Positions 8,601-17,583 are shown, counted from the first letter of the stretch. The stretch is 62,564 bases of DNA from Puia dinghuensis (GCA_026225275.1 JAMFSL010000173.1:1-62564), one strand, 5' to 3'. The notes: a model not told the origin generated them from the sequence alone. Translations and numbers: made by a program.

Positions 8601-11600
8601 CAACCTGGGTTCATCGACCAATCCGGGTGCGACGATCGGGATCGGTACGATATTCCCGCAGGTCACCCTGCTGCTGGACGCCACTTCTGTTCAGGGCAAT
8701 TATATCAAGGTGCCGACGCCGATCACGACGCTGACGATCACCGGCATTGCGACGGGAGGCGCCAATGGTACGGTTTATACAGGCACATTGGGAGCGCCGA
8801 TCACCTATTCTACTTTCGACGGTCAGATCTGGACGGGTAATCTTTGGGTGGACCAGACCAATACGGACTATTACGGCGGGGGTATGCGGGTGGGTTCGAT
8901 AGTGATCAAACATACCTTCGATAACAGCGTCTCGACGATATCCTATAATTACAACAACCCTGTGACGGGCTACAGCAGCGGGGAGACCTCTTATCTGCCG
9001 GTCACGCTGGACGCCTACGATGCGACGGCGGTGAACACCATTCCTGCGGGCAGGAGCTACCTGACGACAGGTGTCTTTCAAAACTGGTACCAGCGGGTTT
9101 TGTACAAGAATGTGAACACACTTTACCCGATAGTGCGGGAGCTGCCGTCGCCGGGGGTGATGTATCAATACGTGACGGAGACCGACCAGTACTCGAACCC
9201 GGACGAGCCATCGGCGAGGAATGTGATGGGGTCGATGCAATACCAGTTCGAAGTATTCAACAGCAATATGGTGGGCAGGGAAGTGGTAGACCCCAACAAC
9301 CCGATTGTGGGAACGTATACGTCGAGCCTGGTGGAGACGGAGCGCAACTGGGTGCTGCGGAAGTTTACCACCTGTATCGGGAATGTGAAGTCGATCACGC
9401 AATATGACGCGCTGGGGAATATCCTGAAGCAGACGACCAATCATTACCTGCACGATGGATTGGAGAGCCTGGACTTCCATGATTTCCTCACCCAGTACAA
9501 TGCATTGCTGCAGCCGTATAATTACCAGGGGTTGATCGAGGAACGGTATTCGGAGATCAAGGATGTGCAGGGTTTGGATCCATCTGCGCAATTGTCGGGA
9601 GAAGAGACAGAAACGAACGAAATATATGGCAATATGGTGACGATGCTGGCGCGGGAGGACTATCCGTGTATCCAGACGAGTCAGACGGTGACGGATTATG
9701 CAACGGGGGTGACGACGAGCACGAGCAACCTGGCCTTTGATTTTTACAGCGGTTCGCCGCTGCAGACGCTGGCGACGGATGCGTATGGCAATAATTTTAT
9801 GACGACTGTGATACCTGCCTATCAGCTGACGACAGGCGCCACCAGCAACCCAGCCAATCAATCCGTCTATCCTGCCCTTGGTCTGAAGATCAATGCGGAT
9901 GCGAACAAGAATATGCTGGTACAGCCGGGAGAGACCTATATCTATAAAGTGGATGCCAATAAAAACCCACTGGAGCTGGTATCGGCCGATGTCACTACGT
10001 ATAGTAACGGGTTTTCAGCGATGGATGTGGATGGCAGCCTGCATGTTCAGAATGGAACAGCGGATGCCGGTGGTCCGACGGGCAATGTGTGGCGGTCGCA
10101 AAGCGCCTTTAGCTGGCAGCCGACGGCTCATACCAGTGATGGGCTGACATTGCCGGCGAACTTTGTGGACTATAACTGGGGGACGGGTGCGACCCAGGAC
10201 AGCCGGTGGGTGAACACCTCGACGGTCACGCTGTATGACACCTATTCCAAGTCGCTGGAGGCGCAGGATGTCAACAAGAACTATTCGGCGACGCATATGA
10301 GCTATGGGGAGAACAAGGTGATCCTGACGGGGAGCCCGGCCAACTATTACGAGATGGCCTACAGTGGGGCGGAGGATGCAGCGATTACCCAGCCGAGCAC
10401 CTCATTTATCCAGGCGTCGGCAGGTACGGTGGCTACGGGAACGGGAGTAGCGCATACGGGAGCGCAGAGCCTGTTGCTGAACGGGGGTAGTACGACAGGG
10501 TTTTTGTATTCAGTACCGGTAGTAGCCAGCGGGACGGGCGGGGTGATTGCGGGGCGGAGCTATACGGCGGCGGCATGGGTAAAACCGGTGAGCGGGACGG
10601 CCTCGAATGTAAGTTTGTACTACAGTGTGGGTGGGACGACGCTGGGTCAGTCGGTGTCATCGGCCAGCAGCACGAAGGCGGCCGGGGGCTGGATACTGAT
10701 CACGCTGACGATCAATGGGAGCAGCCTGACGGCGGGGTCAACGTTGAAGGTGTGGTGTGAGAATGATCATGCAACGGCTGCGGCTTATGTGGATGATATG
10801 CGGTTCCAGCCGATCAATTCAAGTACGACGGCGTATGTATATGATCCGTTCAGCGGGGAGCTGACCTACACCCTGGACAACAGTAACCTCTATACCCGAT
10901 ACCAGTATGATGGTGGAGGCCGGCTGATCGATGTGTATAAGGAAAAGCTCAATAGCCCGCAATTCTCTAACCAGGAGTTTAAATCCAACCAGTACCAGTA
11001 TAATTATGGCGCTAAGAAGTTCGGTAATGACCCGATCAATGAGACTCTTGCAAAGAACAATTGCCCGTTGAACGGGACGACTCCCAGCAGCGTGCCGGTA
11101 GTAATCCCCGGTAGCACCTACACCAGCTTTGTCTCGCCGGGTGATGCAGACGCGATAGCCGCCGTTTATGCCCAGGACTATGCCAATACCCATGGAACCT
11201 GCGTCTGTTACCCCAAGTTTACATTTGCCTCCCAGTTTACAAATGGCATGGGTAGTATTACATTATCGGGGAATAATGTTGCTACTTTCTCCTTGTCGTT
11301 CACTTACCCCACGGGCGCTACGTATGTCGATCTGGGGACTATCAGCCCCGCATGTGCGCTTCCGGCGACCAATATGTCGGTTCCATACGCCGCCGGGAAC
11401 GGTGCGACATACACTGTAACTATTTATTCCACCGGCGACGTGCAGGTGGGACAGTCGGGCGGCACCGCTACTACCAACTCGGTCATTATAAATAGTGCAT
11501 ACGGCCTCACCACTCCCCTGGGATATAATAATTATGCGCAGACCCAGTCATTTACCGAACAATGTCCTGCAGGAGAAGGAGGACCTACTATTTCCTATAC

Positions 11601-12033
11601 TATACCGGCCTATACGATTTGGGCGGATAACACGCAGGACGCCAATGCCATGGCCACTTCCGAATTGCAAAGTCAGGGCCAGGCCGCAGCCAATGCGCAG
11701 AATAGATGCATCGTTGAGAGCACCTGTCCGTTCACCCTGGCCAGCGGCCTGATGGGGAACGGGGCTCCGTCATTTGTCGACGCCGGCGGAGTCGTGACTT
11801 TTTCCTTTGGGTTCACTCAACCCTCGGCAAATTGGACGGGAGGCGTTGTAGGAACCGTTTCCGGGGCATGCGTGCCCTCCAGTCCGGTAACGATCGCCAC
11901 TACCAATAAGAGTACGGGGGCCAATTTCCAGATAACCATATCCACCACAGGTGTGGTAACGGCTACCCAGGAAGGACCGCCTGCGGGAAATGCTTCAACC
12001 AACATTTCATTAGGTGGTAGTTACACGCAGTAG
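5620..12033 (+). CDS. Giant secreted SpvB/TcB-like N-terminal half of a split RHS system
   Basis: A 2137-aa exported protein with signal peptide at 1-31. Residues about 45-105 carry the Bacteroidota RHS opening module (NLQTGDLTYNIPLLEVPGP, SYHAGIQ, WVGLGWTLNPGAI), which resembles the SpvB/TcaC N-terminal strand pattern of toxin-complex proteins. A long beta-rich body follows. Residues about 1587-1740 look like a carbohydrate-binding jelly roll ending in AYVDDMRF. A YD repeat (YQYDGGGRLIDVYKEKL) sits at about 1760. The C-terminus has two similar units built of an Ala/Asp-rich helical DUF5977-like linker plus a roughly 100-aa beta module. No RHS core cleavage motif or toxin tip is present; those are in the next gene, 31 bp downstream. 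By analogy with Tc and RHS structures it may form part of a shell around the second protein; this is inference. Confidence 0.85.
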   Translation: MLQGKKTRRMVAATLLTILLTDTFAPAVSYALTSGPTQPEATSFEPVDTTDMVNLQTGDLTYNIPLLEVPGPEGGYPLSLSYHAGIQTNEDASWVGLGWTLNPGAISRSVNGLPDDWDRLQGNTHTYWEGGVSSNYSVGLTVGVANTPVSVSFGLSESYDTYKGFSVGYSASVGPLSLTWQPYSKATLSLSYQSQLSPDIPYTQTGSTSVGLSISTNFSSVNVGINGGLGVMGEKISGSLSSDGKSTSGVSGGGAPFFMHSSTASKVQTSTWGLNNFNINLGLVDLRLSYSQERYWTNEITTTYCNGSLYDYNNYGTSIVYDNYSLLDDPSMYNIEQYPDPTVMQGGALPDFDDYSVMAQGLGGSIRPYLYQGQLMGQEQLNASGQVQNQYYTNEDPGIATGFRFVDDFSNAFVQQPYAPYSAAQMTTNLASDLTTPPFATSALFGSTSASGGYANGPQTNNYGATYPAGAIGNFNQVALAGSRHVDVGVKTNPSNIYSNNPGNTPVNRYVEGMISGFAITNESGVTYNYGLPAYSYNEENYQEKIKTPQNESVYFNRSTKANPYAYTWYLTTITGSDYVDRNNNQIADEGDWGYWVNFEYGKWSNEYAWRNPSQGLARDEDQQFQDVSMGYREVYYLNAIRTRSYIALFEKDVRNDAKGASPQIFCKNGGSQNQDYTYPQGVYDENSSQSLQLSHIYVLNIADANTVPVNAGSVPSLTPPGRTYISCLAYNPCPDCELGDNVLESRDVDAVGRAYLESKSIRVIDFTYDYSLCPNTTNSYNTLNTVTPGPLTGKLTLKALTMRGKGGASSLPSMQFSYELPPDMAKSATGTVSPTSFVTSTTVFQVGDMLQSNGTYYGQVTNFDGASTYTLANSSLPAGSSGVSLTLTTTKNPPYYMDAYDMWGLYKGDYNETAITADENLGRYTSAASAPGTDAWSLHAITTQLGDNIELNYQPDSYHTVVMDNTYSLTMQNVSVVSGTGGATNGTISFTLANLGSSTNPGATIGIGTIFPQVTLLLDATSVQGNYIKVPTPITTLTITGIATGGANGTVYTGTLGAPITYSTFDGQIWTGNLWVDQTNTDYYGGGMRVGSIVIKHTFDNSVSTISYNYNNPVTGYSSGETSYLPVTLDAYDATAVNTIPAGRSYLTTGVFQNWYQRVLYKNVNTLYPIVRELPSPGVMYQYVTETDQYSNPDEPSARNVMGSMQYQFEVFNSNMVGREVVDPNNPIVGTYTSSLVETERNWVLRKFTTCIGNVKSITQYDALGNILKQTTNHYLHDGLESLDFHDFLTQYNALLQPYNYQGLIEERYSEIKDVQGLDPSAQLSGEETETNEIYGNMVTMLAREDYPCIQTSQTVTDYATGVTTSTSNLAFDFYSGSPLQTLATDAYGNNFMTTVIPAYQLTTGATSNPANQSVYPALGLKINADANKNMLVQPGETYIYKVDANKNPLELVSADVTTYSNGFSAMDVDGSLHVQNGTADAGGPTGNVWRSQSAFSWQPTAHTSDGLTLPANFVDYNWGTGATQDSRWVNTSTVTLYDTYSKSLEAQDVNKNYSATHMSYGENKVILTGSPANYYEMAYSGAEDAAITQPSTSFIQASAGTVATGTGVAHTGAQSLLLNGGSTTGFLYSVPVVASGTGGVIAGRSYTAAAWVKPVSGTASNVSLYYSVGGTTLGQSVSSASSTKAAGGWILITLTINGSSLTAGSTLKVWCENDHATAAAYVDDMRFQPINSSTTAYVYDPFSGELTYTLDNSNLYTRYQYDGGGRLIDVYKEKLNSPQFSNQEFKSNQYQYNYGAKKFGNDPINETLAKNNCPLNGTTPSSVPVVIPGSTYTSFVSPGDADAIAAVYAQDYANTHGTCVCYPKFTFASQFTNGMGSITLSGNNVATFSLSFTYPTGATYVDLGTISPACALPATNMSVPYAAGNGATYTVTIYSTGDVQVGQSGGTATTNSVIINSAYGLTTPLGYNNYAQTQSFTEQCPAGEGGPTISYTIPAYTIWADNTQDANAMATSELQSQGQAAANAQNRCIVESTCPFTLASGLMGNGAPSFVDAGGVVTFSFGFTQPSANWTGGVVGTVSGACVPSSPVTIATTNKSTGANFQITISTTGVVTATQEGPPAGNASTNISLGGSYTQ
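11142..12030 (+). repeat. Internal duplication in the C-terminus of the giant RHS protein
   Basis: Two protein-level repeats. Copy 1 (about 11142-11503) begins DADAIAAVYAQDYANTHG, then a beta module starting CVCYPKFTFAS. Copy 2 (about 11638-12030) begins DANAMATSELQSQGQAAANA, then CPFTLASGLMGNG. Shared features are the Asp/Ala-rich helix, the cysteine-flanked start, an FSFGF/FSLSF strand and a GATYTVTI/GANFQITI strand. The segment just before copy 2 (FTEQCP to the Asp/Ala helix) fits the DUF5977 pattern. The DNA copies have diverged, so this is an old duplication. Confidence 0.65.
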
Positions 12034-12064
12034 ACAATAAACCGTTAATCATAAACCGAATCGT

Positions 12065-15000
12065 ATGAATCAAATACTCCGGGGCCTGAAACCACTGTTA
12101 TTAACCTTGCTGGTTCTGAGTGGTCATTTCATAGGCCTGGCATCGCCGGGCGGAGCGCCCCACTATCCGGGCGGATATGACAGTCCCGGCAGCCGGGGTT
12201 TCCGGATAGTGGCTGAAGACGGCAGTTGTCCGGTCCGGTTACCACTGCCCGTGGTACCGGTAACCTCGGTATATGATTCGCGGAATACTTCAATAGCGGT
12301 GTACCAGGCTTCGTTAAGCATTACCTTCGAGTCGGGCTTTGCCACGGCGCCAGGAGACGCCTTCATTGCCGAGATCGTTCCGGGGACATCCGGTGTTCCG
12401 CAGGCAACTAATCTAACGGGAACGCCGGACGCGAATATCAACTGGATCCAGTCGAGCGCCTTTGACGAGAACGGCAACCTGATCGGGGACAGCCGGAAGT
12501 ATTATGACAATGCGGGGCAGTCGCTGCAAACCCAGGGCAAGGTTTTTTACCGGGCGAATGTCAGTACGACCTACACCCATGTGCTGGCGAGCCAGCCGAT
12601 CAAGGACGCCTATGGACGGCCTGCGGCTTCTACAATGCTGGCGCCCATCAATTATGCGGATTTCAGCTACCAGCCGAACTTCCTGCAATACAATGGAACA
12701 AGTGTGGACTATAGCCATGAAAACTTTGACCTATACAACAATGGTTCTACGAATACGGATAAGACCAATAGTCCCGATCCGCTGTATTCAGCGGGCGCTA
12801 CGCTTACGCCGGGGACGCTTGCCTGGTATTATAGTCCGTTAAATAGCTGGGAGCCTTATACGCCTGTGACGGCCTATCCTTATGTCCGCCAGAGCTATTA
12901 TCAGGACGGGACGGGCAATACGAAAAAGAGTGCCGTATCGGGTGAGCAGCTGATCATGGGGACGGGACGGGAGGCCAGCGGCTACCAGCTGCCGGTGGCC
13001 GACGAGCTGGATTTTTATGTGCAGGTACGCAACCAGTTATTTTCGACGACGCAGGTGGGTGCATTGCCAGCGAGCCTGCAAAGCCAGTCGACACAGACGA
13101 TCTCCCATGATCGGAATGGATTTGAAGTAATGGCGATCCAGGATGTTGCCGGTCACACGCTGATGACGGCGCGGCAGGGGACAGGATTGGCAGTCAGCAA
13201 TACGGTCACGGTAGGGGCGACGGGATCGGGTCTGACGACGATGTATTATTTTAAGCTGCTGTCGGCAGGGGCGGTGAATGTAACGGGTGGGAGTTTTACG
13301 CTGTACGACATGAACACGGAGCTGCCGGTGCCAGGCTTCATCAGCGGCAATACGCTGGCGACAGGCTATTATAAACTGGTTAATACGGGCACTGCGTCTT
13401 TGACACTGAACTATGCCAACAGCTATATGGATGTGAGCTATAGCTTCTATGATCAGAAGGGTCAATTGGTGGCCAGAATAGCGCCCAATGGGACAAAAAG
13501 CCTATATGGATCACCAGGACTTTCCTCTTATTCAAGTATCACTGCAGTACCTTTTGCCTATCAAAACACCTATGATCCACGAGGCCGGCTGATTAGCAGT
13601 CAGGATCCGGATGGGGGGCTTTCCCAAATAATCTACCGCAATGACGGGGCGGTCCGTTTCTCACAGAATGCGGTGCAGGCGGGGGCAGGTACCTACAGCT
13701 ATACGAATTATGATCCGTATGGACGGGTGATAGAAAGCGGTCAATACCTGCAGACCGACGGTATAACTTTTGGCAGTGCGCCCATGACAGCCATTTTGGA
13801 AAATACCACCCCTACCGGCGGATTGGTGGCAGGCACTAAAACGGATGTGATGACCAATCAGTTCGATCTTCCGGACATTACCTATTCCAGCAATACCGGC
13901 AACAATGCCATCTGGGCCAATTATGTACAGGACCCCTTCAACCTCGCCGGAGCGGTCAGTGTGACAAGAAGATACAGCAGTGTTGTCAACAACAGTCCCA
14001 GCACTACTTACCTGGTGAGCGCCACCTGGTATAATTATGATGTATATGGAAATCAGCTGTGGCAGATTCAGTATATTAGCGGGATGGGCGCCGGGATCGC
14101 CGATATCAATAGCTATAAAACGACGGATTATACTTATGACCCGATGAATAACCTGACGAAAAAAATTTTTCAGGCACATACACCCGCAGAAACATTTGTA
14201 CATTATTTTAACTATGACCCGGCTAATTATCAATTATGGCATGTCTATACCAATACCGTCGATAATCCCGCAACGGAGACGCTGCAAGCCACCTATTATT
14301 ATTACCTTCACGGTGGACTGAAGCGGGTGGAAGTCGGCGGCAATCTGCAGGGCATCGATTATACTTATACGTTGCAGGGATCGTTGAAAGCCATCAATAA
14401 CAGCAACAGTGCCCAGGATCCAGGTGGAGATGCCCCCACCACCAACGGCTTTGGAGCAGATGCATTCGGTGAGGAACTGGACTATTTCACGGGTGATTAC
14501 GCTAATAGCCGGACGGGAATCGCGGCCGTTACCGGTGTGACTGCCCCGGCGCCCACCGCAGACAGCTATGCCGGCAATATCAAAGCCATGAGCTGGTTCA
14601 GCATTAAGCCGCCATCAGTGGGGGGGAGCCCGGCACCTAATGCATACGCTTACCAGTACGATCCTAAGTACCGGTTCATAGGGGCAGCCTGGGGTGCTGT
14701 TACATTCAGTGGCACGATGACACCGGCGACGTTCGCTCCAACACAGACTTTTGGTGAAACGGTCGGCAATACGACCACGACGCCTTACGACGGGAATGGG
14801 AATATACAATTTTTGCAAAGAACGGGCGCCACTGCCAGTCAGGTGACGGATGCCTTCAGCTATCAGTATGGGAGCGGTAATAACCAGTTAACGGCTGTGG
14901 CAAACACGCTATCTCCGGGACAGAATTATGCTGCTTATCAGTACGATGCCAATGGGCGTGTTGTGAAAGAGACGACCGCCAGCGGCGCTGTCCTTAATCT

Positions 15001-16234
15001 CAGTTATGATGCAGAAGACAAATTAACAACAGTTACCCAGGGAGCGGCATTGACTCCGGTGGTCTCTTTTACTTATGATGAGGAGGGAAGAAGGATCAGG
15101 AAACTATCCTATAATAGTTCCGGCCAGTTGATGCAAGTGACTTTTTATGTAGGCGATGTGATTTATACCCAGTCTGTAACCAATGGAACGACTTACGGCG
15201 CCGTGACGGCAACAGAATACCTGATCAGGGGATTGGACCGGATAGGGGAATACCTGCCGACAGTATCGCCAGCGATATATGCATATGAATTAAAAGATCA
15301 CCTGGGCAATGTCCGCGCGGTGGTGGCCCAGAGCAGCACAAGCTATACGGTTCGGACATCGGCGGACTATTATCCCTTTGGCGGGGTGATCAACCCAGGT
15401 GGGACGACGTATCGGTTCGACTACCAGGGGCAATTCTCGGAGAAGGATCCGGAAACAGGCTGGAATGCCTTTGCGCTTAGAATGTACGACAGCAGGATCG
15501 GCCGGTGGCTGCAATATGATCAGGCGGGGCAGTTTTATAGTCCCTATCTTGGGATGGGAGACAACCCGGTCAGTGGGATAGACTCAACCGGGGGATTTGA
15601 TACATGGTTCGGAGCATTTCTATATAATGCATTTAGTGATAATGGCTATGGAGATATTGTTAATAATGGTAAGGAATGGCTGGTTAACGACATTGAAGGC
15701 GATCACACTGTCACAGCATCTAAGTGGGCCGGAAATCATAATCTTGCGTATAATATCTGGAACAGTCCTGTTATCAGGTCGAAAACCCCCGATTTTTTGA
15801 ATATAGGAGTAGGCTGGAATGCTTTTGCCATTATAGGAAATAGTACGAGTGGGGAAATCAATTTTGTATTGCACGGGCCGGGAGCTTCCTGGAAACCAAT
15901 TTTAACAACCACAGTCGGTGTCGGTGGTGGTTATTCAATTGATGCAACATTTAATATCGGAGTTGCCTCCTATACCGGTGACGCAGAGAATATTACCCGG
16001 CAAATGGTCGGAACTAATTCTTTTAAAGGAGAAAATCCAACTGTTTGGGGTGGTGGGGGCGTGGCAGCCGGTGGAAGGATTGGGGTAACCGGAAGCGTTA
16101 CCAAGTTGAATGGTAGTCCCGAGGTAATCGCAGGGGCACAGTTAAATATTGGCGCGGGATTGCCGGCAGGGGCCTTGCCTTTTAATGGTGCATTTGGGAC
16201 CAGCAATACTTTTATAATAAAAGATTGGAACTAA
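12065..16234 (+). CDS. RHS repeat-associated core protein with variable C-terminal tip
   Basis: A 1389-aa secreted RHS protein with signal peptide at about 1-27. YD repeats are scattered through the body, for example TYDPRGRLISSQDPDGG (about 503), YDPYGRVIESGQY (about 550) and YDANGRVVKETTASG (about 960). The RHS core is clear: DHLGNVRAVV (about 1078), YYPFGG, the FQ-type motif RFDYQGQFSEKDPETGW, then GRWLQYDQAGQFYSP and GMGDNPV up to DSTGG near 1177. The remaining ~212 residues are a variable tip that ends in a Gly/Ala-rich beta segment (VGVGGGY, GGGGVAAGGRIGV). Tip DNA is clearly more AT-rich than the core (about 33% GC at 15601-15660 against 55% at 15421-15480, hand count), as expected of exchangeable polymorphic toxin ends. 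The activity of the tip is not recognisable; a pore-forming or membrane role is a guess from composition. Confidence 0.9.
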   Translation: MNQILRGLKPLLLTLLVLSGHFIGLASPGGAPHYPGGYDSPGSRGFRIVAEDGSCPVRLPLPVVPVTSVYDSRNTSIAVYQASLSITFESGFATAPGDAFIAEIVPGTSGVPQATNLTGTPDANINWIQSSAFDENGNLIGDSRKYYDNAGQSLQTQGKVFYRANVSTTYTHVLASQPIKDAYGRPAASTMLAPINYADFSYQPNFLQYNGTSVDYSHENFDLYNNGSTNTDKTNSPDPLYSAGATLTPGTLAWYYSPLNSWEPYTPVTAYPYVRQSYYQDGTGNTKKSAVSGEQLIMGTGREASGYQLPVADELDFYVQVRNQLFSTTQVGALPASLQSQSTQTISHDRNGFEVMAIQDVAGHTLMTARQGTGLAVSNTVTVGATGSGLTTMYYFKLLSAGAVNVTGGSFTLYDMNTELPVPGFISGNTLATGYYKLVNTGTASLTLNYANSYMDVSYSFYDQKGQLVARIAPNGTKSLYGSPGLSSYSSITAVPFAYQNTYDPRGRLISSQDPDGGLSQIIYRNDGAVRFSQNAVQAGAGTYSYTNYDPYGRVIESGQYLQTDGITFGSAPMTAILENTTPTGGLVAGTKTDVMTNQFDLPDITYSSNTGNNAIWANYVQDPFNLAGAVSVTRRYSSVVNNSPSTTYLVSATWYNYDVYGNQLWQIQYISGMGAGIADINSYKTTDYTYDPMNNLTKKIFQAHTPAETFVHYFNYDPANYQLWHVYTNTVDNPATETLQATYYYYLHGGLKRVEVGGNLQGIDYTYTLQGSLKAINNSNSAQDPGGDAPTTNGFGADAFGEELDYFTGDYANSRTGIAAVTGVTAPAPTADSYAGNIKAMSWFSIKPPSVGGSPAPNAYAYQYDPKYRFIGAAWGAVTFSGTMTPATFAPTQTFGETVGNTTTTPYDGNGNIQFLQRTGATASQVTDAFSYQYGSGNNQLTAVANTLSPGQNYAAYQYDANGRVVKETTASGAVLNLSYDAEDKLTTVTQGAALTPVVSFTYDEEGRRIRKLSYNSSGQLMQVTFYVGDVIYTQSVTNGTTYGAVTATEYLIRGLDRIGEYLPTVSPAIYAYELKDHLGNVRAVVAQSSTSYTVRTSADYYPFGGVINPGGTTYRFDYQGQFSEKDPETGWNAFALRMYDSRIGRWLQYDQAGQFYSPYLGMGDNPVSGIDSTGGFDTWFGAFLYNAFSDNGYGDIVNNGKEWLVNDIEGDHTVTASKWAGNHNLAYNIWNSPVIRSKTPDFLNIGVGWNAFAIIGNSTSGEINFVLHGPGASWKPILTTTVGVGGGYSIDATFNIGVASYTGDAENITRQMVGTNSFKGENPTVWGGGGVAAGGRIGVTGSVTKLNGSPEVIAGAQLNIGAGLPAGALPFNGAFGTSNTFIIKDWN

Positions 16235-16250
16235 TAACTATTAATAAAAA

Positions 16251-16619
16251 ATGAAAAAAAAGAACAGCGGCATTTTTATCGGTTTTGGGGTGGCGGTATT
16301 TTTTTATTATCTGTATTCTTTTTTTGACAAAAATGGAAATCGACAGCCTGAAAATGATTTCAATAATTTTAATTCCTCGAATATAAAAGGTGTTATAGTC
16401 GATATTGGCGAAGCGCATCATATGAATGGGTTTAAAGTTAATACGAGCGCAGCTGAATTTATTTTCCATCCCAAAATACAAAGCGAAAATGACTTTGATG
16501 CATTGGCTAGGATCGATGACAGCATTATTAAGCCAGCATTTTCCGATACGCTGATTTTAAAAAAGAGCCAAACCGGAAAAGTCTATAAAATCCTCTTTTT
16601 TTCACCACTGAAAAATTAA
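16251..16619 (+). CDS. Small membrane-anchored protein, candidate RHS immunity protein
   Basis: A 122-aa protein starting 16 bp after the RHS stop. It begins MKKKNSGIFIGFGVAVFFYY, an uncleaved N-terminal membrane helix, followed by an extracytoplasmic domain of about 90 residues (GVIVDIGEAHHMNGFKVNT, then a beta-rich end VYKILFFSPLKN). It has no family I recognise. Its DNA is markedly AT-rich (about 28% GC at 16321-16380, hand count), matching the RHS tip rather than the RHS core, which suggests that tip and small gene moved together. Position directly after a polymorphic RHS tip is the usual place of an immunity gene, and membrane anchoring would suit a toxin acting at the envelope. Function is inferred from position only. 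Confidence 0.6.
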   Translation: MKKKNSGIFIGFGVAVFFYYLYSFFDKNGNRQPENDFNNFNSSNIKGVIVDIGEAHHMNGFKVNTSAAEFIFHPKIQSENDFDALARIDDSIIKPAFSDTLILKKSQTGKVYKILFFSPLKN

Positions 16620-16640
16620 ACTTACATAAAACCTTAGATT

Positions 16641-17441
16641 ATGTTGCGCTCCCTCTCCCGCTCGTTCATTCTTCCATATCTCTGCTTTTTATGCCCGGTT
16701 GTGATGTTGAGTACAGAAATAAATGCTCAGCAAAATTATTTGAATTCGACCGGCAATGTAGGGATCGGCATCGCCCCCACGAGCTATACATTGGATGTGA
16801 ACGGAACCCTGCTTACAACCGGTCTGAGCTCATTGGCCAGTTCATTCCGGGTTTATTCAGGGGCCGCCGACGGGGTTGCCACTTACAGTGATATCAGAAC
16901 GAACCTTGGAACCGGGAATATGGTCCTCAGCCCACCGGGCAATGCCATTTATTTTAATTATGATCATGGCACCGGAGGTGTTATCTTCTGCAACGGGAAT
17001 GGTGCTATAGTCGCGACCGTTTCTTCAACCGGGGCCGCCACTTTTAACAGTAGTGTCGGCATCGGAACAAGCAATACTTATACCTATAGTCTTGCAGTTA
17101 ATGGCTCGGCTATTTTCACCCAGGTGGTCGTCAAACCCTTTTCAGCATGGCCGGATTACGTGTTCCAACCGGCCTACCAGCTTCCTTCGCTGTATAGCGT
17201 GTCCCAGTATATACAGGCAAATCATCATTTGCCGGAGATGCCCTCGGCGGACAGCGTGGAAAAGAACGGCCTGGACCTGGGGAGCGCCCAGGCGAAGCTG
17301 TTAAAGAAGATAGAGGAACTGACTCTGTATATGATCGATGCCGATCGTCATGCCCGGGAACAGGATACCATTATTGCCGGGCAGCAGGCATTACTCGTGC
17401 AAATGAAAGAATTGTTGAAAACCCAGCAGCATGAAATCTAG
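16641..17441 (+). CDS. Secreted tail-fibre-like protein with C-terminal coiled coil
   Basis: A 266-aa exported protein (signal peptide ending near INAQ, residue 30). It opens with GNVGIG and LDVNGT motifs, repeated as SVGIGTS and SLAVNGS, that precede many Bacteroidota phage-tail-fibre-like and S74-type proteins. It then has the conserved block PDYVFQPAYQLPSL, VSQYIQANHHLPEMPSA and GLDLGSAQAKLLKKIEELT. The last ~50 residues form a trimeric-type coiled coil. The catalytic residues of intramolecular S74 chaperones are not evident. It is the last gene of the RHS run, 21 bp after the small membrane protein, so it may be a surface adhesin or fibre used with the RHS proteins; this partnership is inference. 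Confidence 0.75.
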   Translation: MLRSLSRSFILPYLCFLCPVVMLSTEINAQQNYLNSTGNVGIGIAPTSYTLDVNGTLLTTGLSSLASSFRVYSGAADGVATYSDIRTNLGTGNMVLSPPGNAIYFNYDHGTGGVIFCNGNGAIVATVSSTGAATFNSSVGIGTSNTYTYSLAVNGSAIFTQVVVKPFSAWPDYVFQPAYQLPSLYSVSQYIQANHHLPEMPSADSVEKNGLDLGSAQAKLLKKIEELTLYMIDADRHAREQDTIIAGQQALLVQMKELLKTQQHEI

Positions 17442-17583
17442 GCAATGAGGCAATAGTGGCAGGATATAAGCTCCGAACTTTCCAAAGCCCTGATAATGGT
17501 ATTAATGGGAAACTGGCCCGAAATAAACGGCTGCTTTTTGCTGTTTGCCGGATATTTCTTATTTTCCTCCCTTTAACTATCAC

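Noticed and set aside
8611-9861. Minus-strand open frame of about 416 codons inside the giant RHS gene
   Set aside because: Arg/His-rich composition with no domain; shadow of the RHS frame.
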